Source of the DNA: Pseudoalteromonas nigrifaciens
GTDB taxonomy: Bacteria; Pseudomonadota; Gammaproteobacteria; Enterobacterales; Alteromonadaceae
Assembly (NCBI RefSeq): GCF_002221505.1
Contig: NZ_CP011036.1
Coordinates: 2,232,001-2,296,000 of the forward strand
Direction of reading: 5' to 3'
Length of the DNA: 64,000 bases
In this document: positions 18,558 to 28,022 of the stretch, piece by piece
Layout: the number at the start of each line of letters is the position of its first letter
Position numbering within the stretch: the stretch's first letter is position 1
Position numbers and translations under genes: made by a program
Notes under the pieces: model-generated
What the model was told of the DNA's origin: nothing
Database searches by the model: none
What the model saw: the letters and a program-made list of their open reading frames with translations, nothing else

Positions 18558-19835
18558 ATGTTTATTGATAGAATTAAGCTCGAAAATTTTCGCGGCTTAG
18601 GAGAAATAGAGCTTAGTTTTGATGAACATATAAACCTACTAGTTGGGGTAAATGGCGTGGGTAAATCATCTGTGCTTGAAGCTATGGGGATTATGCTTTC
18701 AACATTTACCAACAGAGTAAAGGGTACGCCTGGCTACACAAAAAAACTAACCAATGATGATATTAAATCAGGTACTGAAGAATTAAGTTCAACCGTTTTC
18801 ATGCAGTTTAAAGGCGAACCTTTAAGTTGGTCTACTACGCGATTTGCTAAAGATCATGGTTCTGGAAAAACACAATCTTCAGAATTAGACATACTAAATA
18901 ATATTATTAAGCCGCTAAGCCATAAGCTTAATGAAGAGCAGAAACTTGAGGAATACCAAACTAGTGTTCCTCTTGCCGCTTACTATAGTGTAAATAGGCT
19001 TTTCAGAGGAAAAGCCAACTCTAATGATATTAGAAAAATAAAATATGCACCTCTTGATGCTTATGAAAAATCGGTATCAATAGATGGTGTGTATTTTAAA
19101 GCATTAGCTAATTGGTTTGGTTATCGCCAACGTTACCTTGAAAGCAGGCAAGGTAAAAGTGCTAGTACTAATGACCTGCAATTAAGAGCTGTTGAAAGGG
19201 CGATCACTACTTTTTTACCTGAATTTAGCGAACTTCGATATGATGAAAAGTTAAAGGAACTTTTCATCTACAAAGATCAAGAAGCGCTAAAACTAAAACA
19301 GTTATCAGATGGTGAGCTTTGTTTGATTGCTCTCATAGCCGATATAGCCCGAAGGCTAGCCATTGCTAATCCAGCTTTAAATAACCCTCTTAAAGGTGAG
19401 GCAATAGTTCTAATAGACGAAATTGACTTGCATTTGCACCCTGGCTGGCAACGAAAGCTAATAGCAAATTTTCAGGAAACGTTTCCTAACACACAGTTTA
19501 TTTTTTCTACCCACAGTCCTCAAATGATTAGCCATATTGAACCTAAAAATATGTGGCTTTTTAAACGTGAAAATAGTGAGGTTGTTGCATTTAGACCTGA
19601 AAAGTCGCTTGGAATGGATAGCAATAGTATTTTACTCCAACACTTGGAAGTCGATGAGCGAGAACCTGAAACTAAAAATGAGTTAAATAAGTTGTTTATA
19701 CACATCGAGGAGAATGAATTAGAACAAGCCGAGGGCTTAATTAATGTGTTAATTAAAAAGTGCGGCAATATTGATGAGTTGCGTCGTGCTAGCGCAATTA
19801 TTAAGCGCAAAAGGCTGTTGGAGCTTGATGAATGA
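18558..19835 (+). CDS. ptuA: Septu-like AAA/ABC-type ATPase (PtuA-like)
   Basis: A 425-aa ATPase of the RecF/SMC-like group. Walker A VGVNGVGKSS is at about residues 30-39, a signature-like LSDGELCLIAL precedes the Walker B IVLIDEIDLHLHPGW near residue 290, and an FSTHSPQMI H-loop follows. With the next gene, an HNH protein, it forms the ATPase/nuclease pair of Septu and of some retron effector modules. It begins on the base after the pglX stop and overlaps the next gene by 4 bp, so it is fully built into the BREX operon. ATPases of other defence systems look similar; the partner gene decides the call. Confidence 0.82.
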   Translation: MFIDRIKLENFRGLGEIELSFDEHINLLVGVNGVGKSSVLEAMGIMLSTFTNRVKGTPGYTKKLTNDDIKSGTEELSSTVFMQFKGEPLSWSTTRFAKDHGSGKTQSSELDILNNIIKPLSHKLNEEQKLEEYQTSVPLAAYYSVNRLFRGKANSNDIRKIKYAPLDAYEKSVSIDGVYFKALANWFGYRQRYLESRQGKSASTNDLQLRAVERAITTFLPEFSELRYDEKLKELFIYKDQEALKLKQLSDGELCLIALIADIARRLAIANPALNNPLKGEAIVLIDEIDLHLHPGWQRKLIANFQETFPNTQFIFSTHSPQMISHIEPKNMWLFKRENSEVVAFRPEKSLGMDSNSILLQHLEVDEREPETKNELNKLFIHIEENELEQAEGLINVLIKKCGNIDELRRASAIIKRKRLLELDE

Positions 19836-20482
19836 AACAGATAATCAAGGACAATGAGCCGCAAGAAGTTATTGATTGGAAAGCCTTAGCTAATGATGAC
19901 TGGCAGCCAAATTTTGATGAGTTATCTGGCGCTGAAAAACGAGCAATGAGGCAAAGCTTACTGAAAGAGCAAGGTTCTATCTGCTGCTACTGTAACCAAG
20001 ATATTAGTAATGATGATTTTCATATTGAGCATTTTAGACCTCAAGAAACATTTGAAGCTTTAGAGTTAGAGTATTCTAACTTGCATGTATCTTGCCTTAA
20101 AAATAAGAAGCCAGGGACTCCTAGCCATTGTGGGGATGCTAAGAAAAATTGGTTTGATGCTCGGCTAACTTTATCTCCATTAGATAACCATGAAGCTAGT
20201 TTTAAATACCTTGCTAATGGTGGTATTAAAGCAAGTATTCAAAATGCATCTGATATGATCGATGAATTGAATTTAAAAGAAGAGTCGCTAAAAGCTAAAC
20301 GACAAGCCGAAATTTCTGGCATTCTCGATGAAGATTTTATTTCGAATGCAACTCCCAATGATTTAGTAAACTTATATAGAAGAATCAGCCAAAAAGTTGA
20401 TGACAAATATCAACCTTTTATTGTGGCAATACAGCAACAAATAAAGCAACTTTTAACAACAAATGTTGCTGCTAACCTCTAA
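19832..20482 (+). CDS. ptuB: Septu-like HNH endonuclease (PtuB-like)
   Basis: A 216-aa protein with a zinc-bound HNH core: GSICCYCNQDI near residue 50, HIEHFRP near residue 67, and a later NLHVSCLKNKK. This layout matches the PtuB/retron-associated HNH family. In Septu the nuclease is held with the ATPase PtuA and cuts nucleic acid during infection. Here the pair lies between pglX and pglZ with a 4-bp overlap on the left and 18 bp to pglZ on the right. No reverse transcriptase or msr-like RNA is next to it, so it is not a retron. Confidence 0.82.
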   Translation: MKQIIKDNEPQEVIDWKALANDDWQPNFDELSGAEKRAMRQSLLKEQGSICCYCNQDISNDDFHIEHFRPQETFEALELEYSNLHVSCLKNKKPGTPSHCGDAKKNWFDARLTLSPLDNHEASFKYLANGGIKASIQNASDMIDELNLKEESLKAKRQAEISGILDEDFISNATPNDLVNLYRRISQKVDDKYQPFIVAIQQQIKQLLTTNVAANL

Positions 20483-20500
20483 GGTGAGTGTTAAAAAGTT

Positions 20501-22564
20501 ATGCAATTAATTGATTACCTAGCTTCGCAGTTGCGAAACTCAGCAACCTATAATTCAGCGGTGCAAGTAGCCCCTGCTGCTATTTTGTGGACTGACATTG
20601 AGCGTCAGTGGCAGCCTGCTATGCCGTTTATAAAACAACATGTACCTGAACTCATTGAGTTAGGTACTTACAACCCAGAAGAGCGCATAGGCCCTGCTAT
20701 TTGGATAAAGTGTGCGATAGCTGGAGTATTAGAAGAGTGTGAATTACCTAAAGGTAAAACCCCAATAATTTATTTACCAGGTTTTGGCCGCAAAGACTTA
20801 CGTGCAATAGAGCAATGCCCTGATGAATTAAGACCTTTAGCCGAATTGCAATACAGAGGCTGCTGGTGGGCTTACAATTCTGCAGGGAGAGATTGGAGTG
20901 TTGGCTCATTTTTAACAAACCCGCGTGTGGGCTTAGAGCTGGATGTTGCAAAAGATAAAAAAACACAAGAAGCCATACTCAATATTTTACCCGATTTACT
21001 TGAAACGCCAGCAGAACAATTAAAAGGTAAAAAGCTAGAAGCACAGGACTTTATAAGCATTGTAATGGATGACCCAGCTAAAGATATTTTAGCTTGGTTA
21101 AATAACCCTGAAGCAAAAAAGCAAGCTTGGGATGAAAATAAATGGCCTGTATTTAAACAAGCCTGTATAAGCCAATTTAACTTTGACCCTGATGATATAA
21201 GCGATATAAGCGCTATAAGCGCTATTATCTACAGCTTATGTGAGGCTGAAGGCGAATGGTATACTGTTTGGGAGCGATTTAAAGACACCGCACACAACCT
21301 ACCTTGTTTAGTTGAAAAGCTTAAAACTATAGCTCCTACTGGTTTAGCGTTTGAGGCTAGCCATTTTTTATCTGAAAATTTAAAAGATGAAGCTGAATTA
21401 GCAAATAAATTAGCTAGCATTATCAGTGTAACGCCAACCGAGCTAAGGCAGCAGTTAACTGCCTTGTATAAATTACATGAACAGCGTAAAAGCTGGTTAT
21501 GGCAAAAGCTCGATATGTCGCCTTGGCTGAATATATTAGAACAACTAGTAAACGTTGCTCAGCATACTCAAATTAATTTTACAGGCCCAAATGCCGAGGC
21601 AATGGCACAAACCTACAAAGAGCGGTTCTGGCATGCAGATGCTGCAGCAATTAATGCTATGGCTGCTGCTACTGATTTAAACCAGGAGCAAATAGTTGCT
21701 GATATTCTGGCAGTAATTTATAGCCCTTGGCTTGAAGCTGTTACGTTGAACTTTCAACGCTTAGTAAAGGACGAGGGCTACCCCGGTAAGCCAAGTAGTG
21801 CTGGTGAAATTAATGAGTCGACCGCAACGTATAGCACCAACGGCCAAGCTGTATTTTTTGTTGATGGACTACGTTTTGATACTGCAAAAATGCTTGAGGA
21901 TAAGCTTAATAAGTTAAACCTGTCTGTTAATTTAACAAGTAACTGGTGTGCCCTACCCTCATTAACAGCAACCGCTAAGGCTGCCGTAACTCCTGTTGCC
22001 GATATTTTAAGTGGCGCTCAAGAAAATGATAACTTTATTCCCCAGATAACCGAGTCTAACTCTGAGTTTAGCTCTTATCACTTGAGTCGTGCATTAGAAA
22101 AAAAAGATTGGCAGTTTTTAAAAGAGTTAGACACTGGCAACCCATCTATAAATGCATGGCTACAAACTGGCGATTTAGACAATATGGGGCATAAGCAACA
22201 GCTAAAAATGCCACGCTATATTGATAGCATTTTAAATGATGTAGTCACCCGTATTGAAGGCTTAATAGCTGCTGGCTGGAAAAATATACGCATTGTGACC
22301 GACCACGGTTGGTTATGGGTGCCAGGTAAATTAGCTGAAGCAAACATTCCAAAAAATCAGGTTAAAAAACGCTTAGCCCGCTGTGCTATTTTAAAAGACA
22401 ATGTAAGCACTGACGAATTAAAAGTACCATGGCATTGGAACGAGAATGTCTCTGTAGCTATGGCTCCTGGTATTGCAGGTTATGTGGCTGGTGATTATTA
22501 CAACCATGGTGGCTTAAGCATACAAGAGTGCTTAACCCCCGTAATTAACATAACAACACCCTAA
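20501..22564 (+). CDS. pglZ: BREX alkaline-phosphatase-like protein PglZ (short, type B-like)
   Basis: A 687-aa PglZ protein. The central metal-site segment VFFVDGLRFD is near residues 449-458 and IVTDHGW near 597-603, both typical of the alkaline phosphatase superfamily fold. The N-terminal part has IIYLPGFGRKDLRAIEQCP and AELQYRGCWW, as in the shorter 'type B' PglZ proteins of BREX-1, which I recall as distinct from the ~830-aa form. PglZ is essential for BREX, though its substrate is unknown. It follows the Septu-like pair after 18 bp and is followed after 10 bp by the NADAR gene. Confidence 0.88.
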   Translation: MQLIDYLASQLRNSATYNSAVQVAPAAILWTDIERQWQPAMPFIKQHVPELIELGTYNPEERIGPAIWIKCAIAGVLEECELPKGKTPIIYLPGFGRKDLRAIEQCPDELRPLAELQYRGCWWAYNSAGRDWSVGSFLTNPRVGLELDVAKDKKTQEAILNILPDLLETPAEQLKGKKLEAQDFISIVMDDPAKDILAWLNNPEAKKQAWDENKWPVFKQACISQFNFDPDDISDISAISAIIYSLCEAEGEWYTVWERFKDTAHNLPCLVEKLKTIAPTGLAFEASHFLSENLKDEAELANKLASIISVTPTELRQQLTALYKLHEQRKSWLWQKLDMSPWLNILEQLVNVAQHTQINFTGPNAEAMAQTYKERFWHADAAAINAMAAATDLNQEQIVADILAVIYSPWLEAVTLNFQRLVKDEGYPGKPSSAGEINESTATYSTNGQAVFFVDGLRFDTAKMLEDKLNKLNLSVNLTSNWCALPSLTATAKAAVTPVADILSGAQENDNFIPQITESNSEFSSYHLSRALEKKDWQFLKELDTGNPSINAWLQTGDLDNMGHKQQLKMPRYIDSILNDVVTRIEGLIAAGWKNIRIVTDHGWLWVPGKLAEANIPKNQVKKRLARCAILKDNVSTDELKVPWHWNENVSVAMAPGIAGYVAGDYYNHGGLSIQECLTPVINITTP

Positions 22565-22574
22565 GGTTGATTAA

Positions 22575-23264
22575 GTGGCTACTAGACCCGTTTTTAAAGT
22601 GATTAAGCCGTTTCCTTATGTACAGGAAGAGCTTATTGACTTTGAATGGCATAAAGGAATGGCAGCCACACAAAAACAAAAATCTGTTCGCTCTTTACAT
22701 AACGCTGCGCATAACTTGTTTAATGATTTAAATGTACTTGAAATCTCGACAAAAAGTGAGAGCACCTTGGGTGTAAGCCTAAGTGCTTTCAATTTGCTCG
22801 TTACATTAAAAAATGGTCGCGAAATTCCACTTGAGAATATTTTTCATGCAGCTAAAGTGTTTGAAAATGGCGGTCCTTTTAAAGAGCTTCTAACAATTCC
22901 GACACATGAAGTTAAACGAGATAGCCGTTTAGTTGAGAGCGGCTGTTTAACTGGCTTTTTTAGTAATGGAAAAACCTGGCCACTCACACCTAAAACTATA
23001 TTTTATGATTGGATTTACATTAATGCTTTAAAATTAAACAAAGAACTACACTCTCAAATTATTCAATATAATGCGTTTACTGATATTGAATTTAACCCTA
23101 AAAAAAGCGTTAATTGCCAGGCTAGAGCAGCTGCTTTATATGTTTCTTTAGTCAACAATGGCACTTTAAAACAAGTTACTCACTCTGCTGATGAGTTTAT
23201 AGCTCACTTAAGCCAAAGCATCGGAAGTTGCGCCTCCCCTGTACAAAAGGATTTATTTATTTAA
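22575..23264 (+). CDS. NADAR-family antitoxin (DarT1-associated ADP-ribosylglycohydrolase)
   Basis: A 229-aa protein starting at GTG. Family patterns visible are FEWHKGMAATQKQKSVRSLH, LEISTKSESTLGVSLSAFNL, HAAKVFENGGPF, TIFYDWIYINAL and DIEFNPKKSVNCQARA. They match the NADAR antitoxins paired with DarT1 toxins. Such enzymes remove ADP-ribose from guanine in DNA, reversing the toxin. Its partner darT1 starts 12 bp downstream but is split by an insertion sequence, so this antitoxin is now without an intact cognate toxin in the window. It is cotranscribed with BREX. Confidence 0.85.
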   Translation: MATRPVFKVIKPFPYVQEELIDFEWHKGMAATQKQKSVRSLHNAAHNLFNDLNVLEISTKSESTLGVSLSAFNLLVTLKNGREIPLENIFHAAKVFENGGPFKELLTIPTHEVKRDSRLVESGCLTGFFSNGKTWPLTPKTIFYDWIYINALKLNKELHSQIIQYNAFTDIEFNPKKSVNCQARAAALYVSLVNNGTLKQVTHSADEFIAHLSQSIGSCASPVQKDLFI

Positions 23265-23437
23265 ATGGAAATTAATATGTTTGAGCCAATGTTAAACAAG
23301 ACATTAGCCCTTTTACCTACTCCAGCTATTGCAGCTGAATTTGTTATTAAGCGACAATTACGGTGGCCGGTCTAGCGACAATTATCTTGGCCGGTTGATC
23401 TGATAAGGTTCGGTACAGCAGAACGGAGGAGTTCACT

Positions 23438-24931
23438 GTGCCGGGAACACGAATCACTGATCAGCAGGTCACTATTTATATGAAACATAGAAAACGTAAT
23501 AGCCAAGTTATCGCGGCTGCGAAAGCAGGTATTTCTGAACGTTCAGCAAGGCGCATTGATAAACTGGATGAGCAGCCATTGTCTAATAAACGCCAATGGC
23601 GAACGCGTATAGATCCACTTGAGTCTATCTGGGACAGTATTGTTGTCCCTCTACTTCAAGGTGATGCAACGTTAACTCCGGTGGGAATTTTTGATCACCT
23701 TTGCGAGTTTCACACCGACAAATTTAACCCTAGCTCACGGCGTACATTAGAGCGTCGAATTCACAAATGGCGAGCACTGTATGGCTCAAGCAAAGAGGTC
23801 GTATTCCTGCAAACACACGAGTATGGCCTATTAGGCATGTGTGATTTTACACATGTGAAGTCACCCGTTACCATTGCTAGTGAACCCTTAAAGCATATGT
23901 TGTTTCATTATCGTATGCCCGCCAGTGGCTGGGCTTATGCCCAAGTGATTTACGGCGGTGAAAGCTTTGCTGCTTTTTCTGATGGCGTGCAAAACGCATT
24001 TAAAGCAGCCGGCGGTGTGCCTAAAGAAGTGCGTACAGACAGTCTGAGTGCCGCCTATCGTAATCACACTAATGATAACGATTTTACAGAGCGCTTTAAT
24101 GAATTAGTCACCCATTATGGCTTTAAAGCGACCCGCAATAACCGTGGTATTGCGCATGAAAATGGGGCTATTGAGAGCCCTCATGGGCATCTTAAATCGC
24201 AACTGGAGCAAGCATTAAAAATCCGTGGTAGTTATGACTTTCAGACAAGAGAAGTCTATGAATCGTTTGTTGCCGACATTGTAGCTCGCCGTAATCGCCG
24301 TGTAAGTGATAAATACGCAGTAGAGCAGCGACAATTACATGCTTTACCACGGACGATGAGCGTCAATTACACCGAGCATTATCTAACGGTGTCACGTACG
24401 AGTACTATTTCGTTGAAACGTGTTACCTATAGCGTCCCGTCACGCCTTATTGGTAGCCGATTACTTGTTCGTTTATATGACAACCGTTTAGAGCTGCGCT
24501 ATGGCAGCGATTTAGTTCAAACGTTAGCGCGTGTCTATGCTTCTAAAGGATGCCGTGCACGTAATATTAGTTACTTGCATGTTATTGACGCACTGGTTAA
24601 AAAACCATTGGCATTTCGCTACTCACAACTACGTGACGACTTACTTCCAAGCGACAATTACAAAGCTATTTGGGAATACGTTAATGCCCACCTTTTAGCG
24701 GATGAAGCGAGCTATTACATGGTGAAATTGCTCCATTTAGCGAAGCAAAGTGGGTGTGAACGTCAATTAGGACGATTTGTAGCAGCGTCAATTACTCAGC
24801 GACAATTACCGGCCATCCGAGAATGTGAAGCGCAATTTTTAGTGATTGCATCAAACATACCCACAATAACAATAAAGCAACACAGCTTGAGCGCTTATAG
24901 CAGCATGATACCGGGAGGTCTACATGGATAA
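23438..24931 (+). CDS. istA: IS21-family transposase IstA
   Basis: A 497-aa DDE transposase starting at GTG with a strong ribosome site (ACGGAGGAG). An N-terminal helix-turn-helix (AAAKAGISERSARRI) precedes the catalytic core. Candidate catalytic acids are the Asp in LLGMCDFTHVK, the Asp in EVRTDSLSAAY and the Glu in HENGAIESPHGHLK. It forms the transposition complex with IstB. The protein looks complete and functional, and is identical to that of the second copy. Confidence 0.95.
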   Translation: MPGTRITDQQVTIYMKHRKRNSQVIAAAKAGISERSARRIDKLDEQPLSNKRQWRTRIDPLESIWDSIVVPLLQGDATLTPVGIFDHLCEFHTDKFNPSSRRTLERRIHKWRALYGSSKEVVFLQTHEYGLLGMCDFTHVKSPVTIASEPLKHMLFHYRMPASGWAYAQVIYGGESFAAFSDGVQNAFKAAGGVPKEVRTDSLSAAYRNHTNDNDFTERFNELVTHYGFKATRNNRGIAHENGAIESPHGHLKSQLEQALKIRGSYDFQTREVYESFVADIVARRNRRVSDKYAVEQRQLHALPRTMSVNYTEHYLTVSRTSTISLKRVTYSVPSRLIGSRLLVRLYDNRLELRYGSDLVQTLARVYASKGCRARNISYLHVIDALVKKPLAFRYSQLRDDLLPSDNYKAIWEYVNAHLLADEASYYMVKLLHLAKQSGCERQLGRFVAASITQRQLPAIRECEAQFLVIASNIPTITIKQHSLSAYSSMIPGGLHG

Positions 24932-25676
24932 CTTCACGGCCTCGTTACCTTTAATGCTGAAACAATTAAAGCTTAGCACCATGCTTCAACAGTGGAATAC
25001 TCTGGGCAAAAAAGCGATAGAAGAACAATGGAGCCCACAGCAATACTTATCTGAGCTGTGCCATATTGAACTTGCGACACGCGATGACAAACGCCTTCAG
25101 CGGCTTTTAAAAGATGCAAAATTGCCCGTGGGTAAACACCTTAGCAGCTTCGACTTTACCCTTGTTGATGGGGTTAGTAAGCCCCTTGTTGCTGATTTAA
25201 TAAATCAGCCGGATTGGTTGAAGTACGGTGGCAATATATTGTTATTTGGCGCCAGTGGTCTTGGTAAAACGCATATCGCCAGTAGCATCGGTTATGGCCT
25301 TATCGAGCAGGGCCATAAAGTTAAGTTTGTTGCCGCGTCAGCGATTGTTCAACAACTCCAGCAAGCAAAGCGACATTTACGCTTGCAAGACGAACTTGTA
25401 AAGCTCGATAAATACAGCTTATTAATCGTTGATGACGTTGGTTACGTTCGAAAAACGGAACAGGAAACGAGTGTGCTGTTTGAATTGATAGCCCATCGCT
25501 ATGAGCGACACAGCATGATCATCACATCAAACAAATCATTCGAACAATGGGATGAACTATTTGATGATTCAACGATGACTGTCGCGGCAATCGATCGCTT
25601 GGTTCATCATGCAACGATTATTCATTGCGAAGGTGAAAGTTACCGACGCAAAACAGCGCTCAATAAGAGCAAATAA
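24924..25676 (+). CDS. istB: IS21-family helper ATPase IstB
   Basis: A 250-aa AAA+ ATPase of the DnaC-like IstB family. Walker A is GASGLGKTH and Walker B is LLIVDDVGY. It regulates IstA and selects targets. The start overlaps the istA end by 8 bp, with GGGAGGTC as ribosome site. Confidence 0.95.
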   Translation: MDNFTASLPLMLKQLKLSTMLQQWNTLGKKAIEEQWSPQQYLSELCHIELATRDDKRLQRLLKDAKLPVGKHLSSFDFTLVDGVSKPLVADLINQPDWLKYGGNILLFGASGLGKTHIASSIGYGLIEQGHKVKFVAASAIVQQLQQAKRHLRLQDELVKLDKYSLLIVDDVGYVRKTEQETSVLFELIAHRYERHSMIITSNKSFEQWDELFDDSTMTVAAIDRLVHHATIIHCEGESYRRKTALNKSK

Positions 25677-26595
25677 AATTCGGTGTCAACCGGCCAAGAT
25701 AATTGACGCGGAACCGGCCAAGTTAATTGACGCTAGATAATTTGTAGTAAATGAATTATCTTTCGCTAATAAAAGCTCTCTCCTGGTTCGTAATTTTGCT
25801 AAATCCAGTGGTGTAAAACTAAAGACTGAGATGCCACTGCTGGAGTTAAATAGCCCTAACATTCTGTTTTCAACTTTAATAGCTGACTTAGGCAGCTATC
25901 AAAATACTATTTCATTACGTCTTGAATTAATTGATGCCGTAATGAAGCATTATGGATTAGGTAAATATGCGAATATTGATGATAAAGAGCTTATTAAGCA
26001 ATTTTGTAGCGAGCGTGGAATTACTACATTAATACACTTTACAAAAGTAAAAAACCTTAAAAGCATTTTGGATATAGGCCTTAATAGTAAAGATTATAAT
26101 AACGAAATATCTAAAGGTCATATTTACAACGATGCTAATAGGTTTGACTACAGAACTCACATGATTTCGTTATCTGTGTCCTACCCTAACGACAAGATGT
26201 TTTATAAGTATAGACAAGCACAACCAGAAGAAAGCTGGGCTGTGTTAGAAATATCTGCCCGTGTTTTATGGGAGCTTGACTGCTTATTTTGCCCCGCAAA
26301 TGCTGCTAGCTCTTCTATAGCATCAGCAACTGAGGAATCCCTCTCAGGAAGTGTGGCATTAAAACAGCTTTTTAATAATCAACCTATCAATTTACGAGCT
26401 TGTGACCCTACTGACTCACAAGCCGAAATTCTCGTTAATAGTCATATTCCAAAAGAATATATCCAATCAATATATTTGGATAAACCTAGCGAGTTATTAG
26501 CAAATACCGATTTTAGAATCAATAATACTTACTTTCACAATCGACAGTATGCTCTTTCGCACTGCTTTAACTAAATCTCATTATAAGGAAATAAT

Positions 26596-27816
26596 ATGTC
26601 TCTATTTAGCTTTTTCTCAAGAATTAAAACGGACCCCAAGGCAGAAGCCCAAGGTGAACAATACTTTCGCCAAGCTCTTCAGTATCATCAATACGGTAAT
26701 CAAGATGACGCTATTTTATTCTTTACAAAATCACTAGAAGTAAGCCCACACCATTCAAGCGTATTTTTAAATAGAGCCGGCTGTTTCATGATTCAAGAAA
26801 GGTACCTTGAGGCGTATGATGATTATCGTAAAGTTATAGACATGGAGAAGAATAAGGAGTCAGTTGATATAGAAAGAGCCACTTCGATGGCATTGCAAAA
26901 TATAGAGCGAATAAAATTATTTATCAGTTTCGAAAAAAAAAGTGGCGATACTGTTAGACAGCAGCTCTCTAATGATGGACTTGAGTACTTTGCCCAACGT
27001 TGGGCAGAAATACTAAGTAATCAGCATTTAGCCAATGATTTAGATTTAATAAAATATTTTATTCTTGAAGAAATAAAAGAACTTGAGGAAATGGGGGGAA
27101 TCCACCAGGAATATGCTTTAAATTGCGGGATTAATCATTCTGAATTTATAAAAGTCACTGAGAATAATAATACTGGAAAAGCATTTATATTTTTTAAAAG
27201 TATTTTATGTTGCTTCAGCCGTGACCCTCTCAAGATGTTTAAAATTAGGACTGCAATACTTAATAAATTGATTTCATTAAGTATTACTTCTAATTCCGGC
27301 AATAATATCAGTAATCAACAAATCGATTACGATGGTGGAATGAGGCTTATTGAAGCTGAAGTCGATATAATGTTCATCGTTAAAAATGGTGAGGTCATGT
27401 ATGTTAATAATGAAACTCCTCACCTGTATGAAATTGATAAAGATGGTGATATGAAGCTAGACGGCAGAGTGGTTAACTTTATCTTTAAAGATTCAAACGA
27501 AGTTATTGAGATATTTGTTGCATTTGATGATCAAGATTCGTATTCAATGTTTACAATGAATATGGGCCGAGATGAAAGATTAAACTATGTCGCTCAAGCT
27601 ATTTTTCAATTTATGGGGCAAAATAATATTACCAATGTATTTTCAGCTACTGCGACATATTCGAGCCAATATCACTATCCATTCAAACTTTATAAAAAAA
27701 ATGATAAGCACTTTATGGTCAATAACAGTCAATCTCAAGCTTATTTGATAAGTGAAAATATATATAAAAATAATAATGCTGATGATATTAAATCGGAGTT
27801 CTGGGGGATGGCATAA
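26596..27816 (+). CDS. TPR-repeat protein at the end of the BREX operon
   Basis: A 406-aa protein. Residues about 11-90 contain two tetratricopeptide-like repeats (AEAQGEQYFRQALQYHQYG and SVFLNRAGCFMIQERYLEA). The middle is helical, and the final ~160 residues form an unrecognised beta-rich domain with LFIVKNGEVMYVNNETP-like strands. It follows darT1 by 21 bp with ribosome site AAGGAAAT, so it was probably cotranscribed with the BREX operon. A terminator follows. Its function is unknown; TPR proteins often serve as scaffolds. Confidence 0.65.
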   Translation: MSLFSFFSRIKTDPKAEAQGEQYFRQALQYHQYGNQDDAILFFTKSLEVSPHHSSVFLNRAGCFMIQERYLEAYDDYRKVIDMEKNKESVDIERATSMALQNIERIKLFISFEKKSGDTVRQQLSNDGLEYFAQRWAEILSNQHLANDLDLIKYFILEEIKELEEMGGIHQEYALNCGINHSEFIKVTENNNTGKAFIFFKSILCCFSRDPLKMFKIRTAILNKLISLSITSNSGNNISNQQIDYDGGMRLIEAEVDIMFIVKNGEVMYVNNETPHLYEIDKDGDMKLDGRVVNFIFKDSNEVIEIFVAFDDQDSYSMFTMNMGRDERLNYVAQAIFQFMGQNNITNVFSATATYSSQYHYPFKLYKKNDKHFMVNNSQSQAYLISENIYKNNNADDIKSEFWGMA

Positions 27817-27954
27817 GCTGGCTATTGCGAACCGCTATTTTGTATATCTAAAAACAGCGTAACGGCAACAGACTGAGTTTATAGAAATGCTTAATCCCCT
27901 TTCTTTATATAAATCAATCTATCCTAGCTTAGTTCATTAACAGATTTATTATGA

Positions 27955-27980
27955 AAGCCGTTCAAGTTGAACGGCTTTTT
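27955..27980 (+). terminator. Terminator of the BREX-Septu-DarT1-TPR operon
   Basis: AAGCCGTTCAA and TTGAACGGCTT pair around one base and are followed by a T-run, 138 bp after the TPR gene stop. It closes an 18-kb rightward gene series. Confidence 0.8.
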
Positions 27981-28022
27981 TCTAATATATAATTTTAGAT
28001 AATTACATTGCATTCACCTGCC

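Larger units (their letters stand above)
23345..25739 (+). mobile_element. IS21-family insertion sequence, copy 1 (2395 bp)
   Basis: The element encodes istA and istB, overlapping by 8 bp, the IS21 hallmark. Its ends, TATTAAGCGACAATTA on the left and the inverted TATCTAGCGTCAATTA on the right, are imperfect terminal repeats. Each end has a second internal copy of the AGCGNCAATTA...GGCCGG block, like the multiple transposase sites known in IS21 elements. It inserted into darT1 with a 6-bp target duplication (ATTTGT). The second copy in the island has the same length and identical proteins. Confidence 0.93.
23277..26574 (+). pseudogene. darT1: darT1 toxin gene disrupted by an IS21-family insertion
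   Basis: Joining the first 68 bp (to 23344) with the part from 25746 restores one continuous frame of 298 codons. The product would contain HFTKVKNLKSILDIGL near residue 120, a YNDANRFDY segment, FCPANAA, and the catalytic-type glutamate in QAEILV near residue 250, all typical of DarT toxins that ADP-ribosylate DNA. A 6-bp ATTTGT flanks the insertion on both sides. The fragment from ATG 25831 could still be translated only if a start were available; it would lack the N-terminal ~51 residues. The antitoxin gene directly upstream is intact. Confidence 0.88.
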